Origin: Arthrobacter endolithicus
Lineage (GTDB): Bacteria > Actinomycetota > Actinomycetes > Actinomycetales > Micrococcaceae
Direction of reading: 5' to 3'
DNA: 64,000 bases
Assembly: GCF_026627425.1 (NCBI RefSeq)
Contig: NZ_JAPNLH010000006.1
Coordinates: 62,001 to 126,000, forward strand
The position numbers and the translations under genes are program-made. Below the pieces are notes generated by a model that did no database searches, had not been told where the DNA came from, and saw nothing but the letters and a program-made list of their open reading frames with translations. Shown here piece by piece: positions 15,951 through 24,816 of this stretch. Numbering within the stretch: position 1 is the stretch's first letter; the number at the start of each line of letters is the position of its first letter.

Positions 15951-16655
15951 TCAGGCGCGGGCCAGCAGGCCGGCCAGGGCCATCGCCTCCAGAACCGGGC
16001 GCGCCGTTTCGCCGCAGACACCGCCATGCTGGCTCCGGGCGCTGTGCGGAGTGGAGTTGATCAGGCCAAACGTCGCCTGCACCTTCAGCCGCAGAATGGC
16101 TGTTGCCGTTCCGGGCTGGAGGCGTCCGAGCAGTTTTACCCAGACATCTATGTAGCTGCGCTGGAGGGTGCGGACGGCGGCCTTGTCGTCGGCGGCGAGG
16201 CTGTCCAGATCCCGGTCCTGCACGCGGATGACGTCGCGATTAGCAAGGGCGAAGTCCACATGGAAGCGGATCAGCCCGCAAAGGGCCGCCTGACCGTCAG
16301 CGGCCTGAGCAACGACGGCGCTCCCGCCCTGGAGCAGATCGTCGCTGACGCCCACCAGCAGGGCGCCAAGAACGGCCTGTTTACCGCTGAAATGACGGTA
16401 AACAGCCGGGCCACTCACGCCCGCGGCGGCGCCGAGGTCTTCAATGGAGACGCGGGAGAAGCCGTGCTGCGCAAACAGCTCCGCAGCGGCAGTGAGCATC
16501 AGCTGCCGCCGGCTGGCCTTGGCGCGTCCGCGCAATGTTAGCGACGGCACTGTCTGCTTCTGTGCGGCGCCGCTCTGTAAGGCTCCTGCCTGTACGGCTC
16601 CTGCCTGCATAGCGCCAGTCTGGGCCGGCCCCGGGGCGGGTGTTTCCCTGCTCAT
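15951..16655 (-). CDS. TetR-family regulator of the leucine-catabolic operon (BkaR-like)
   Basis: 234 residues. The HTH (about 48-92) reads RRQLMLTAAAELFAQHG then DLGAAAGVSGPAVYRHFSGKQ, a standard TetR DNA-binding domain; the helical C-domain resembles TetR_C of actinobacterial fatty-acid and Liu regulators. The first 40 residues are unusual: low-complexity repeats of M/V/L-QAG (residues 16-31) encoded by 15-bp direct repeats. It is divergent from the carboxylase operon, with two palindromic sites in the 90-bp gap, which fits a repressor released by a branched-chain acyl-CoA, as for M. tuberculosis BkaR (Rv2506) by position. Confidence 0.88.
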   Translation of the reverse strand: MSRETPAPGPAQTGAMQAGAVQAGALQSGAAQKQTVPSLTLRGRAKASRRQLMLTAAAELFAQHGFSRVSIEDLGAAAGVSGPAVYRHFSGKQAVLGALLVGVSDDLLQGGSAVVAQAADGQAALCGLIRFHVDFALANRDVIRVQDRDLDSLAADDKAAVRTLQRSYIDVWVKLLGRLQPGTATAILRLKVQATFGLINSTPHSARSQHGGVCGETARPVLEAMALAGLLARA

Positions 16656-16678
16656 CGGTCTCCTGTGGTGGACATCAC

Positions 16679-16696
16679 GGTTAATCCAGACTAACC
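16679..16696. promoter_or_regulatory. TetR operator copy 1
   Basis: GGTTAATCCAGACTAACC, an imperfect palindrome with GGTTA/TAACC ends. It matches copy 2 as GTTAATCnnnACTAAC and lies 25 bp from it, in the gap between the TetR gene and the carboxylase operon. Confidence 0.7.
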
Positions 16697-16703
16697 TAAA
16701 TTC

Positions 16704-16721
16704 AGTTAATCGGTACTAACT
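16704..16721. promoter_or_regulatory. TetR operator copy 2
   Basis: AGTTAATCGGTACTAACT, with flanking C/G extending the palindrome to 20 bp. It ends 24 bp before the carboxylase start codon, where repressor would block the promoter or start site. Confidence 0.7.
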
Positions 16722-16745
16722 GATTGTTGAAATAGGAAGTTGTCG

Positions 16746-18353
16746 ATGGAGACGATTGAAAGCCGGGTGGATGCGGGCAGCACCGCCTTCAGGGCCAACG
16801 ATGCAGCCCAACGGGCACTTGCCGCCGAGCTCCGCGAGCGGCTTACGGTGACCGCCCTCGGCGGCCCGGAGCGTTCGCGGGAGCGGCATCTGGCCCGAGG
16901 AAAACTGCTGCCGCGGGACCGCGTAGACCAGCTGCTGGACGAAGGGAGCCCCTTCCTGGAGATCGCACCCCTGGCAGCTGCCGGCATGTACGGTGGTGCT
17001 TCTCCGGGAGCCGGTGTGATTGCCGGCATCGGCCTGGTGCACTCTCGCCAGGTTCTGGTGATTTCCAACGACGCCACGGTCAAGGGCGGCACGTACTACC
17101 CGATGACGGTGAAAAAGCACCTGCGGGCGCAGGAAATAGCACTGGAGAACAGGCTGCCGTGCATCTATCTGGTGGATTCCGGCGGCGCTTTCCTGCCAAA
17201 GCAGGATGAGGTTTTCCCGGACAAGGAGCACTTCGGCCGGATCTTTTTCAATCAGGCCAAGATGTCAGCCGCCAAAATTCCGCAGATCGCCGCGGTCTTG
17301 GGATCGTGCACCGCTGGGGGCGCGTATGTACCGGCAATGAGCGACGAGACGGTGATAGTGCGGAACCAGGGGACCATCTTCCTGGGCGGACCGCCGCTGG
17401 TGAAGGCCGCCATCGGGGAGATTGTCACCGCAGAGGAGCTCGGCGGCGGGGACGTGCATTCGCGGATTTCCGGCGTTACCGACCACTTGGCGGACAACGA
17501 CCGTCACGCGCTGCAGATCGTCCGGGACATTGTGGCCACCTTGGCCAAACCGGCGGCGCCCGCGTGGGACATCGAAACCAGCATTGAGCCGGAGGCGGAT
17601 CCGGCGGAGCTTTACGGCGCCGTCCCGACGGATCTCAACACCCCCTACGATGCCCGGGAAATCATTGCCCGGTTGGTGGACGGCAGTCGATTCCACGAAT
17701 TCAAGATGAACTATGGCACCACGCTGGTCACCGGATTCGCGCGGTTGCATGGCCACCCCGTAGGGATCGTGGCCAATAACGGAGTGCTGTTCAGCGAATC
17801 AGCACTCAAAGGTGCGCACTTCATCGAACTATGCGATCAGCGCGGGATTCCGCTGATTTTTCTGCAGAACCTCTCCGGCTTCATGGTCGGTAAGGACTAT
17901 GAGCGCGGCGGCATTGCCAAAAACGGGGCCAAGATGGTCACCGCCGTCGCCACCGCCCGCGTGCCCAAGCTGACCGTCGTCGTCGGCGGTTCCTTCGGTG
18001 CAGGCAATTACTCGATGTGCGGGCGGGCCTATTCGCCGCGTTTCCTGTGGATGTGGCCGGCCAGCCGGATTTCGGTGATGGGCGGCAATCAGGCCTCGGG
18101 CGTGTTGGCCACGGTGAAGCGTGAGCAGATCGAGGGACGCGGGGGTGAATGGACCGCCGCAGAGGAGGAGGAGTTCAAGGCGCCGATCAAAGCCCAGTAC
18201 GAGGAACAGGGCAGTCCGTACTACTCCAGCGCACGGTTGTGGGACGACGGCGTGATAGATCCGGCGGATACGCGCCGGGTGCTGGGACTGGCACTGGACG
18301 TCTGTTCCAGGGCACCGCTGCCCGAAACCTCCTTCGGCCTCTTTCGGATGTGA
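16746..18353 (+). CDS. Methylcrotonoyl-CoA carboxylase-type carboxyltransferase, beta subunit
   Basis: 535 residues with the N- and C-terminal crotonase-like halves of a biotin-dependent carboxyltransferase. [15 protein letters not shown] and [17 protein letters not shown] are the acyl-CoA-side motifs of MCC-type beta subunits; [20 protein letters not shown] builds the carboxybiotin side. It transfers CO2 to 3-methylcrotonyl-CoA in leucine breakdown (AccD1/LiuB type). ATG 16746 follows AGGAAG by 6 nt. The biotin-carboxylase gene starts 4 bp after its stop. Specificity for methylcrotonyl-CoA is inferred from motifs and context. Confidence 0.93.
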   Translation: METIESRVDAGSTAFRANDAAQRALAAELRERLTVTALGGPERSRERHLARGKLLPRDRVDQLLDEGSPFLEIAPLAAAGMYGGASPGAGVIAGIGLVHSRQVLVISNDATVKGGTYYPMTVKKHLRAQEIALENRLPCIYLVDSGGAFLPKQDEVFPDKEHFGRIFFNQAKMSAAKIPQIAAVLGSCTAGGAYVPAMSDETVIVRNQGTIFLGGPPLVKAAIGEIVTAEELGGGDVHSRISGVTDHLADNDRHALQIVRDIVATLAKPAAPAWDIETSIEPEADPAELYGAVPTDLNTPYDAREIIARLVDGSRFHEFKMNYGTTLVTGFARLHGHPVGIVANNGVLFSESALKGAHFIELCDQRGIPLIFLQNLSGFMVGKDYERGGIAKNGAKMVTAVATARVPKLTVVVGGSFGAGNYSMCGRAYSPRFLWMWPASRISVMGGNQASGVLATVKREQIEGRGGEWTAAEEEEFKAPIKAQYEEQGSPYYSSARLWDDGVIDPADTRRVLGLALDVCSRAPLPETSFGLFRM

Positions 18354-18357
18354 GCAT

Positions 18358-20577
18358 ATGACCAACCTGAACGTACCTGCCCCGCCGGCCGCCGGCAGTA
18401 ACCTCGCCGGCATGCCGGCCTTGGGCCCACCCCTGTTCACCACCGTCCTGGTCGCGAACCGTGGCGAGATCGCCAGCCGCGTGATCCGCACCCTGCGCCG
18501 CATGGGCATCCGCTCCGTGGCGGTCTACAGCGAGGCCGACGCCGGCGCCCGGCACGTGCTCGACGCCGATCTGGCCATCTGCATCGGACCAGCCGCCGCG
18601 AGTGAAAGCTACCTCAATAGTGACGCGATCATTGCCGCCTGCCGGGAAACGGGGGCGCAGGCCGTGCATCCCGGCTACGGGTTCCTGAGCGAAAACCTGG
18701 CCTTCGCGCAGGCCCTGGAAGCGGCGGGCATCGTCTTCATAGGCCCCGGCGTGGAAGCCTTGAACGTCATGGGGGACAAGATCCGCTCGAAGAACCATGT
18801 GGTTCAGGCAGGCGTTCCGGTGGTGCCCGGTATCGCCGAGCCTGGCCTCAGTGATGAGCAGCTGATCGCGGCAGCCGTGAATGTAGGCTATCCGCTGCTG
18901 ATCAAGCCGTCCGCGGGCGGTGGAGGGAAGGGCATGCATGTGGTGGAACGCGCCGAGGAACTGCCGGCCACGCTGGCAACGGCGCGCCGTGTTGCGGCGT
19001 CCGCCTTCGGTGACGACACGCTGTTCCTGGAACGTCTCATTTCCTCGCCGCGGCACATTGAAGTTCAAGTACTGGCGGACAACTTTGGCACTGTGATCCA
19101 TTTGGGTGAGCGCGAGTGCTCCCTGCAGCGCCGGCACCAGAAAGTTGTCGAGGAGGCGCCCTCACCGTTGCTGAAATCCCAGCACGACGGCGCCGCCATC
19201 CGGGCGCGGCTCGGCGAGGCCGCGTGCAACGCGGCCCGGTCCGTTGCTTACACCGGCGCCGGCACCGTCGAGTTCCTGGTCTCCGACGACGCGCCCGGTG
19301 AGTTCTTTTTCATGGAAATGAACACCCGCCTCCAGGTGGAACACCCGGTGACGGAGATGATTACCGGAGTGGATTTGGTTCAATGGCAGGTGCGCATCGC
19401 GGCCGGGGAGCCGCTCACGTTGGCACAGGCCGACGTCGAACTATCCGGCCATGCGGTGGAGGCGCGGGTTTACGCGGAGAGCCCCGAGCGCGGTTTTATG
19501 CCCTCCATTGGCACCGTGCTGGAACTGGATGAGTCCATCACCGGGCAGCCGGGCATCAGGGTAGACAGCGCGCTGATCCGCGGACTGGAGATTTCCCCCA
19601 ACTACGACCCGATGATTGCGAAAGTGATCGCCTGGGGCGAAGACCGGGCCACCGCGCTCGACCGTCTGGATCGGGCGCTGAGCGAGTATGTGGTTCTCGG
19701 CGTGGAGACGAACATCGAATACCTGCGGCTGCTGATCAACGACGACGACGTCCGCGCGGGCAGGCTGGACACCACACTGATCGAACGCAAGCTGCCCGGG
19801 CTCGATTTTCGCAAGGCCTCCGATCCGGAGTACATTGCGGCGGCCCTGCTTTATCGCCAAACACCGGACTATTCACATCCCCGGCTCTCACCGTGGGGGT
19901 TGCACGACGGGTGGCGGCTGGGCGAGGATGCCCCGTGGCGGGTGGTGCTGGCAGGTCCGGGTCCCTACGCGTTGGTGACTGTCACCGGCCGGGGCTATGG
20001 TTTTGCTGCCCGGGTTCAGCTCAATGGCGGACCAATCCGGCAGGCGACCTTGCAGCCGGCAGCGCCGATGGGGACAGCGTCAGCGGGGACAGCAGCGTCG
20101 GCAGCTTCCGGGATCCCGACGGCGCAAGTGACCGTGGATGGAGAGGTTCACCGGTATCGGCTGGCCGCCACAGGTGCGGGTACCGGCTACCAGTTCTTCG
20201 AGGGTGGCTGGTCCTGTTCCCTGCGCGTGCTGGACCGTGAGGCGGTCACGGCCCGGATCCGTGCGGGGATGCCCAGGGAGGGCAGTGCAGCGGATCCTCA
20301 AGTGCGCTCGCCCATGCCCGGGACCGTCGTCGCCGTCAACGTCAATAACGGGGATGCGGTGGAAGCCGGACAGACGCTGCTGGCCGTGGAGGCAATGAAG
20401 ATGGAGCACCAATTGACGGCCTCCGTCGACGGCACCGTCCACATCAGCGTCAAGACCGGGGACCTGGTCAGGGCAGATCAGATCGTGGCAACGATCCATC
20501 CGGGGGAGACAGCAGATCCGGCAAAGACAGCAGAGACAGCAAAGACAGACCCAAAAGGAGCTTCCAGCAATGCCTGA
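18358..20577 (+). CDS. Methylcrotonoyl-CoA carboxylase-type alpha subunit (biotin carboxylase + biotin carrier)
   Basis: 739 residues. An 18-residue extension precedes the biotin-carboxylase domain: TVLVANRGEIASRVIRTLRR, ATP-grasp loop KPSAGGGGKGMHVV, and MEMNTRLQVEHPVTEM. A BT-like linker region (about 510-640) and the carrier domain follow, with biotinylated Lys681 in AVEAMKMEHQL. The last 35 residues are Lys/Thr/Ala repeats (AKTAETAKTD) encoded by short DNA repeats. It carboxylates biotin with ATP and bicarbonate for the beta subunit. It overlaps the next gene by 8 bp. Confidence 0.94.
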   Translation: MTNLNVPAPPAAGSNLAGMPALGPPLFTTVLVANRGEIASRVIRTLRRMGIRSVAVYSEADAGARHVLDADLAICIGPAAASESYLNSDAIIAACRETGAQAVHPGYGFLSENLAFAQALEAAGIVFIGPGVEALNVMGDKIRSKNHVVQAGVPVVPGIAEPGLSDEQLIAAAVNVGYPLLIKPSAGGGGKGMHVVERAEELPATLATARRVAASAFGDDTLFLERLISSPRHIEVQVLADNFGTVIHLGERECSLQRRHQKVVEEAPSPLLKSQHDGAAIRARLGEAACNAARSVAYTGAGTVEFLVSDDAPGEFFFMEMNTRLQVEHPVTEMITGVDLVQWQVRIAAGEPLTLAQADVELSGHAVEARVYAESPERGFMPSIGTVLELDESITGQPGIRVDSALIRGLEISPNYDPMIAKVIAWGEDRATALDRLDRALSEYVVLGVETNIEYLRLLINDDDVRAGRLDTTLIERKLPGLDFRKASDPEYIAAALLYRQTPDYSHPRLSPWGLHDGWRLGEDAPWRVVLAGPGPYALVTVTGRGYGFAARVQLNGGPIRQATLQPAAPMGTASAGTAASAASGIPTAQVTVDGEVHRYRLAATGAGTGYQFFEGGWSCSLRVLDREAVTARIRAGMPREGSAADPQVRSPMPGTVVAVNVNNGDAVEAGQTLLAVEAMKMEHQLTASVDGTVHISVKTGDLVRADQIVATIHPGETADPAKTAETAKTDPKGASSNA

Positions 20578-21733
20578 TTTTGAACTCAGTGAGGATTACC
20601 AGGATCTCAGCGACATGGTACGCGACTTCGCGGACACCGTGGTGGCTCCGGTTTCTGCCAAGCATGACCAGCAGCACAGCTTCCCCTACGAAGTAGTCTC
20701 CCAGATGGCTGACATGGGGTTGTTCGGACTGCCCTTCCCGGAGGAGTTCGGCGGCCAGGGCGGAGACTACTTTGCGCTCGCCCTCGCCTTGGAACAGCTG
20801 GGGCGGGTGGACCAGTCGGTGGCGATCACGTTGGAGGCCGGTGTCTCCCTCGGCGCCATGCCGGTCCATCGGTTCGGCAACGAGGAGCAGAAACAGCAGT
20901 GGCTGCCCATGCTGGCCTCCGGCAAGGCGCTCGCAGGCTTCGGGCTGACCGAACCGGAGGCCGGCTCCGATGCAGGGGGGACTAAAACGCATGCTCATCT
21001 GGACGACGGGCAGTGGGTGGTCAACGGCAACAAGGAATTCATCACCAATTCCGGAACGGACATCACCAAACTGATCACGGTCACTGCCGTTACCGGGACC
21101 TCAGAACGCAGCGATGGCTCCGTCAAAAAGGAAATCTCCACCATTCTGGTTCCGGCCGACACGCCAGGGTTTAAGGCGGAGAAGGCCTACAACAAGGTGG
21201 GCTGGAACGCCTCGGACACTCACCCGCTGACCCTGCAGGACGTCCGCGTCCCCGAGGCGAACCTGCTCGGTGCGCAGGGCCGCGGCTTTGCTAACTTCCT
21301 GAGCATTCTGGATGAGGGACGGATCGCGATTGCCGCTCTGGCTACCGGTGCCGCGCAGGGCTGCGTGGACGAATCCGTCCGCTACGCCCGGGAGCGCCGC
21401 GCCTTTGGCCACAACATCGGCAAATACCAGGGCATCTCCTTCAAGATCGCCCGGATGCAGGCCCGCGCCCACACGGCCCGGCTGGCCTACTACGACGCAG
21501 CGGCCCGGATGCTCGCGGGTAAGGACTTCAAGGTCCAGGCTGCCATCGCCAAAATGGTGGCAGGCGAGGCCGCGATGGACAATGCGCGGGACGCCACGCA
21601 GGTGTTCGGGGGCTATGGGTTCATCAACGAATTTGTGGTGTCCCGGCACTACCGTGATTCCAAGATCCTGGAGGTCGGCGAGGGCACCACCGAGGTCCAA
21701 CTCATGCTGATTGCCCGCGACCTCGGTCTGTAG
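20570..21733 (+). CDS. Acyl-CoA dehydrogenase of the leucine operon (FadE19-like position)
   Basis: 387 residues of the FAD-dependent acyl-CoA dehydrogenase fold: GLFGLPFPEEFGGQGGDY, AGFGLTEPEAGSDAGGTKT, RRAFGHNIGKYQGISFKIA, and DNARDATQVFGGYGFINEF. The context calls for oxidation of isovaleryl-CoA to 3-methylcrotonyl-CoA. The catalytic base appears to be Glu371 in LEVGEGTTEVQ, the position used by short- and medium-chain enzymes, whereas classical isovaleryl-CoA dehydrogenases place their Glu in an earlier helix. The substrate may therefore include 2-methylbutyryl- or isobutyryl-CoA. The start overlaps the carboxylase stop by 8 bp. Confidence 0.92.
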   Translation: MPDFELSEDYQDLSDMVRDFADTVVAPVSAKHDQQHSFPYEVVSQMADMGLFGLPFPEEFGGQGGDYFALALALEQLGRVDQSVAITLEAGVSLGAMPVHRFGNEEQKQQWLPMLASGKALAGFGLTEPEAGSDAGGTKTHAHLDDGQWVVNGNKEFITNSGTDITKLITVTAVTGTSERSDGSVKKEISTILVPADTPGFKAEKAYNKVGWNASDTHPLTLQDVRVPEANLLGAQGRGFANFLSILDEGRIAIAALATGAAQGCVDESVRYARERRAFGHNIGKYQGISFKIARMQARAHTARLAYYDAAARMLAGKDFKVQAAIAKMVAGEAAMDNARDATQVFGGYGFINEFVVSRHYRDSKILEVGEGTTEVQLMLIARDLGL

Positions 21734-21804
21734 CCCCCGGTGGCCCGGCATCCGTCGGGCACTCGCCAACCCCCTATGATCGGTACAACGGAAAGGATCA
21801 ACGA

Positions 21805-22596
21805 ATGATTGATAAAGTCGTCCACACCGCCGCGGAGGCCGTGGCCGATATCCGTGACGGTGCCTCCTTGGCCGTCGGCGGGTTCGGCCTGTGTGGTATT
21901 CCGGTGGCTCTGATCGCCGCGCTGCATGATCAGGGCACCACCGATCTGGAAACCATCAGCAACAACTGCGGCGTCGACGACTGGGGGCTGGGTATCCTGC
22001 TGTCGGACGGCCGCATTCGGCGCACCATATCGTCCTATGTTGGCGAAAATAAGGAGTTTGCGCGGCAGTTCCTGGCCGGCGAGCTGGAGGTCGAGCTTAC
22101 TCCGCAGGGCACGCTGGCGGAGAAGCTGCGCGCCGGCGGGGCAGGTATCCCGGCTTTCTACACCACCGCAGGCGTCGGCACGCAAGTCAGTGAAGGCGGC
22201 CTGCCGCGCAAGTACGACGGCGGCGGCAACGTAGCCGTTGCCTCCGAACCTAAGGAGGTGCGCAGCTTTGCCGGTGCGGACTACGTGCTTGAGGAATCAG
22301 TCACCCCGGACTTTGCGTTGGTGCATGCGCTGAAGGGGGACAGGCACGGAAACCTCGTGTTTCATGCCACCGCCATGAACTTCAACCCGCTCTGCGCGAT
22401 GGCCGGCAGGATCACCATCGCCGAGGTGGAGGAACTAGTGGAACCGGGACAGCTAGATCCGGAACACATCCACGTGCCGGGCATCTTCGTCCAGCGAGTG
22501 GTCCACGTCCCCGCGGGCGCGCCGCACAGCGAGAAGCGAATCGAGAAGCGCACCGTTTCGGTCCCCGACTCCTCGACCGCAACGAACGGAGTATGA
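21805..22596 (+). CDS. scoA: 3-oxoacid CoA-transferase, subunit A
   Basis: 263 residues, slightly longer than usual for subunit A. Signatures are [21 protein letters not shown] (GFG-x-G-x-P type) and [16 protein letters not shown]. With subunit B it moves CoA from succinyl-CoA to acetoacetate, the end product of leucine breakdown, giving acetoacetyl-CoA for thiolysis. GAAAGGA precedes the ATG. The C-terminal 15 residues (basic, then Ser/Thr-rich) are less conserved. Subunit B follows after 1 bp. Confidence 0.92.
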   Translation: MIDKVVHTAAEAVADIRDGASLAVGGFGLCGIPVALIAALHDQGTTDLETISNNCGVDDWGLGILLSDGRIRRTISSYVGENKEFARQFLAGELEVELTPQGTLAEKLRAGGAGIPAFYTTAGVGTQVSEGGLPRKYDGGGNVAVASEPKEVRSFAGADYVLEESVTPDFALVHALKGDRHGNLVFHATAMNFNPLCAMAGRITIAEVEELVEPGQLDPEHIHVPGIFVQRVVHVPAGAPHSEKRIEKRTVSVPDSSTATNGV

Positions 22597-22597
22597 G

Positions 22598-23251
22598 ATG
22601 GCCTTGACCCGCAACGAACTCGCGGCACGCGTGGCAAAAGAATTGACGAACGGCCAGTACGTGAATCTTGGCATCGGCATGCCGACCCTGATTCCCAACT
22701 ACATCCCGGCCGACGTCGAGGTGGTGCTGCACTCCGAAAACGGGATCCTCGGCACCGGACCATACCCCAGCGAGGAAAACGTCGACCCGGATTTGATCAA
22801 TGCCGGGAAGGAAACCGTGACAGTTAATAAAGGCGCGGCATTCTTCGATTCCGCGGCATCCTTCGGCATGGTCCGGGGCGGCCACGTGGATGTGGCAGTC
22901 CTCGGCGCCATGGAGGTCGCCGAAAACGGCGATCTGGCCAACTGGATGATCCCCGGCAAGATGGTCAAGGGCATGGGCGGCGCCATGGATCTGGTCTTCG
23001 GAGCGAAACGGCTGATTATCATGATGGAACATACGGACCGCAGCGGTAAGCCGAAGATCGTGCATCGTTGCACTCTGCCGCTGACCGGCAAGGGATGCGT
23101 GGACCGTATCATCACAGATCTGGCCGTGATCGACGTGACGGAGGACGGCCTGGTGCTGCGGGAAATCGCGCCGGGGGTGACCGTTGATGAGGTTGTTGCC
23201 GCCACTGGTGCGGAACTGGAGATCGAAATCCATAACGAGGATGACGTATGA
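22598..23251 (+). CDS. scoB: 3-oxoacid CoA-transferase, subunit B
   Basis: 217 residues, typical of subunit B. The catalytic Glu47 lies in [14 protein letters not shown], the family active-site motif that forms the glutamyl-CoA intermediate; [15 protein letters not shown] precedes it and [14 protein letters not shown] follows. It works as a heterotetramer with subunit A. The ATG is one base after the subunit A stop, and its own stop overlaps the MaoC start (ATGA). Confidence 0.94.
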   Translation: MALTRNELAARVAKELTNGQYVNLGIGMPTLIPNYIPADVEVVLHSENGILGTGPYPSEENVDPDLINAGKETVTVNKGAAFFDSAASFGMVRGGHVDVAVLGAMEVAENGDLANWMIPGKMVKGMGGAMDLVFGAKRLIIMMEHTDRSGKPKIVHRCTLPLTGKGCVDRIITDLAVIDVTEDGLVLREIAPGVTVDEVVAATGAELEIEIHNEDDV

Positions 23252-23757
23252 GTGGACAGCGGGTGGTGGAGCAACGTGGACTGTACTTCGATGAACTGGA
23301 CGTCGGGGTGAGCTACGCACACAAACCCGGCCGTACGGTCACTGAAGCAGACAACGTGCTCTTTACCACCATGACCATGAATACTCAGGCCCTGCACCTG
23401 GATGCGGCGTGGAGTTCCACCCAGCCGTTCGGGCAGCGGCTGATGAATTCGATGTTCACCCTCGCCACCGTCGTCGGCCAGTCCGTCACTCAGCTGACGC
23501 AAGGCACCATCGTGGCGCAGCTGGGACTGACGGACGTGAATTTTCCGCACCCGATGTACCACGGCGACACCCTCTATACGCAGACCGTGATTACCGCCAA
23601 AAGGCTCTCGGCCTCCCGTCCGGGACAGGGAATCGTCACCATGGCGCACACCGGCCGGAACCAGAACGGGGTAGTGGTGGCAACCCTGGAGCGCAGCTGC
23701 CTGATGTGGACCGCAGAAGGGCACGCCGCAGCGAAGATCCAGGGGCCCGACGCATGA
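23248..23757 (+). CDS. MaoC-family hydratase, probable methylglutaconyl-/itaconyl-CoA hydratase
   Basis: 169 residues of the hot-dog fold. [13 protein letters not shown] carries the Asn/His-x-Asp hydratase-2 type active site, and [17 protein letters not shown] is a typical MaoC strand. It starts in an ATGA overlap and ends in another. By order it equals M. tuberculosis Rv2499c, which acts with the CitE-like lyase on methylglutaconyl-CoA and itaconyl-CoA. Here it probably hydrates 3-methylglutaconyl-CoA, replacing the crotonase-type LiuC of proteobacteria. The function is inferred from motif and position. Confidence 0.85.
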   Translation: MSGQRVVEQRGLYFDELDVGVSYAHKPGRTVTEADNVLFTTMTMNTQALHLDAAWSSTQPFGQRLMNSMFTLATVVGQSVTQLTQGTIVAQLGLTDVNFPHPMYHGDTLYTQTVITAKRLSASRPGQGIVTMAHTGRNQNGVVVATLERSCLMWTAEGHAAAKIQGPDA

Positions 23758-24566
23758 CCTTCACCATGGGCCCGGCCCTGCTCTTCTGCCCGGCTGACCG
23801 TCCGGAGCGCTATGACAAGGCCGCGGATCGGGCAGATGCGGTGATTCTTGATCTCGAAGACGCCGTCGCACCCGTGGATAAGCCGGCCGCGCGTAGGCAT
23901 CTGATCGACAATCAACAGGACCCGGGCCGGACCATTGTGCGGGTCAACCCGCTGGGTACACCGGAGGCGGATGCAGACCTCGCGGCGCTGCGGCAGACCC
24001 AGTACCGGACCGTCATGGTGGCGAAGGCAGAGGACGCCCGGGCGCTGTCCGGACTCGTCGGGTACGACCTTATCGCGCTGTGTGAAACGGCCCTGGGCGT
24101 GCTGGAGGCCCCCCGGCTCGCCCAGGTTCCCAACGTAGTCGCGCTGATGTGGGGCGCGGAAGACCTCGTTGCCTCCCTGGGCGGCGCGTCCAGCAGGAAG
24201 GACGACGGCGGTTACCGCGCCGTGGCCGTGCACGCCCGGTCAAGTGTCCTGCTGGCGGCCGGGGCATACGGCAAAACGGCAATCGATGCCGTCTACGTGG
24301 ACATTCCCGATCTCGCGGGCCTGGCAGCTGAGGCACGAGACGCCGTCGCCTCCGGGTTCGGCTCTACCGCCTGTATCCATCCCGGCCAGGTTGCCGTCAT
24401 CCGGGATGCCTATACCCCGGCGGCGGAGGATGTGGCGTCCGCGCAGGAATTGCTCGCCGCCGCTGCCGCGTCAGGATCGGGAGTCTTTGCCTACAAGGGC
24501 AAGATGATCGACGGGCCCATCCTCAAGCATGCACGCCAGACCCTGCGGCGCGCCGGCCTGCAGTAG
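23754..24566 (+). CDS. CitE-like (HpcH/HpaI family) hydroxyacyl-CoA lyase
   Basis: 270 residues of the CitE TIM barrel. LFCPADRPERYDKAADRADA, VILDLEDAVAPVDKPAAR (metal-binding Glu/Asp), VRVNPLG, and MWGAEDLVASLGG are family motifs. No citrate-lyase alpha or gamma subunit is nearby, so it is not citrate lyase. The M. tuberculosis counterpart Rv2498c cleaves (R)-HMG-CoA and citramalyl-CoA; that would give acetoacetate here, which the adjacent CoA-transferase would use. It starts in an ATGA overlap with the MaoC gene and is the last gene of the operon. Confidence 0.87.
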   Translation: MTFTMGPALLFCPADRPERYDKAADRADAVILDLEDAVAPVDKPAARRHLIDNQQDPGRTIVRVNPLGTPEADADLAALRQTQYRTVMVAKAEDARALSGLVGYDLIALCETALGVLEAPRLAQVPNVVALMWGAEDLVASLGGASSRKDDGGYRAVAVHARSSVLLAAGAYGKTAIDAVYVDIPDLAGLAAEARDAVASGFGSTACIHPGQVAVIRDAYTPAAEDVASAQELLAAAAASGSGVFAYKGKMIDGPILKHARQTLRRAGLQ

Positions 24567-24816
24567 CTTTTGGCGGACGGATGCGTGTCTGCGATCTGGC
24601 TATTCCCGCGCATCTGTCAGCGGTTCTATCGGGTTCTCAAACTTGCAGTCGGGCACACGCCCTTCCGCTACAACGACCTCATCGTCATGCTGAGCCGATC
24701 CCACCGTTACCCTTCCTGCCGGACTAGCCACGGCACTCACTTGATAAGTAGGCTGGCTATTGCGCAAATGCAAGTAGGTCCGGCGGGGCCTCGGGGTGCG
24801 GGAAAGGTTACTGAGG
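24567..24816. other. Intergenic gap between the leucine operon and the cation exchanger
   Basis: 250 bp, no convincing gene, no clear terminator hairpin. A TTGATA (24742-24747) might be a -35 element for the exchanger gene. Confidence 0.3.

Noticed and set aside
23409-23753. N-terminal extension of the CitE-like protein over the MaoC gene
   Set aside because: Known CitE-like proteins begin at the [13 protein letters not shown] segment; the extension is the MaoC gene read in another frame.
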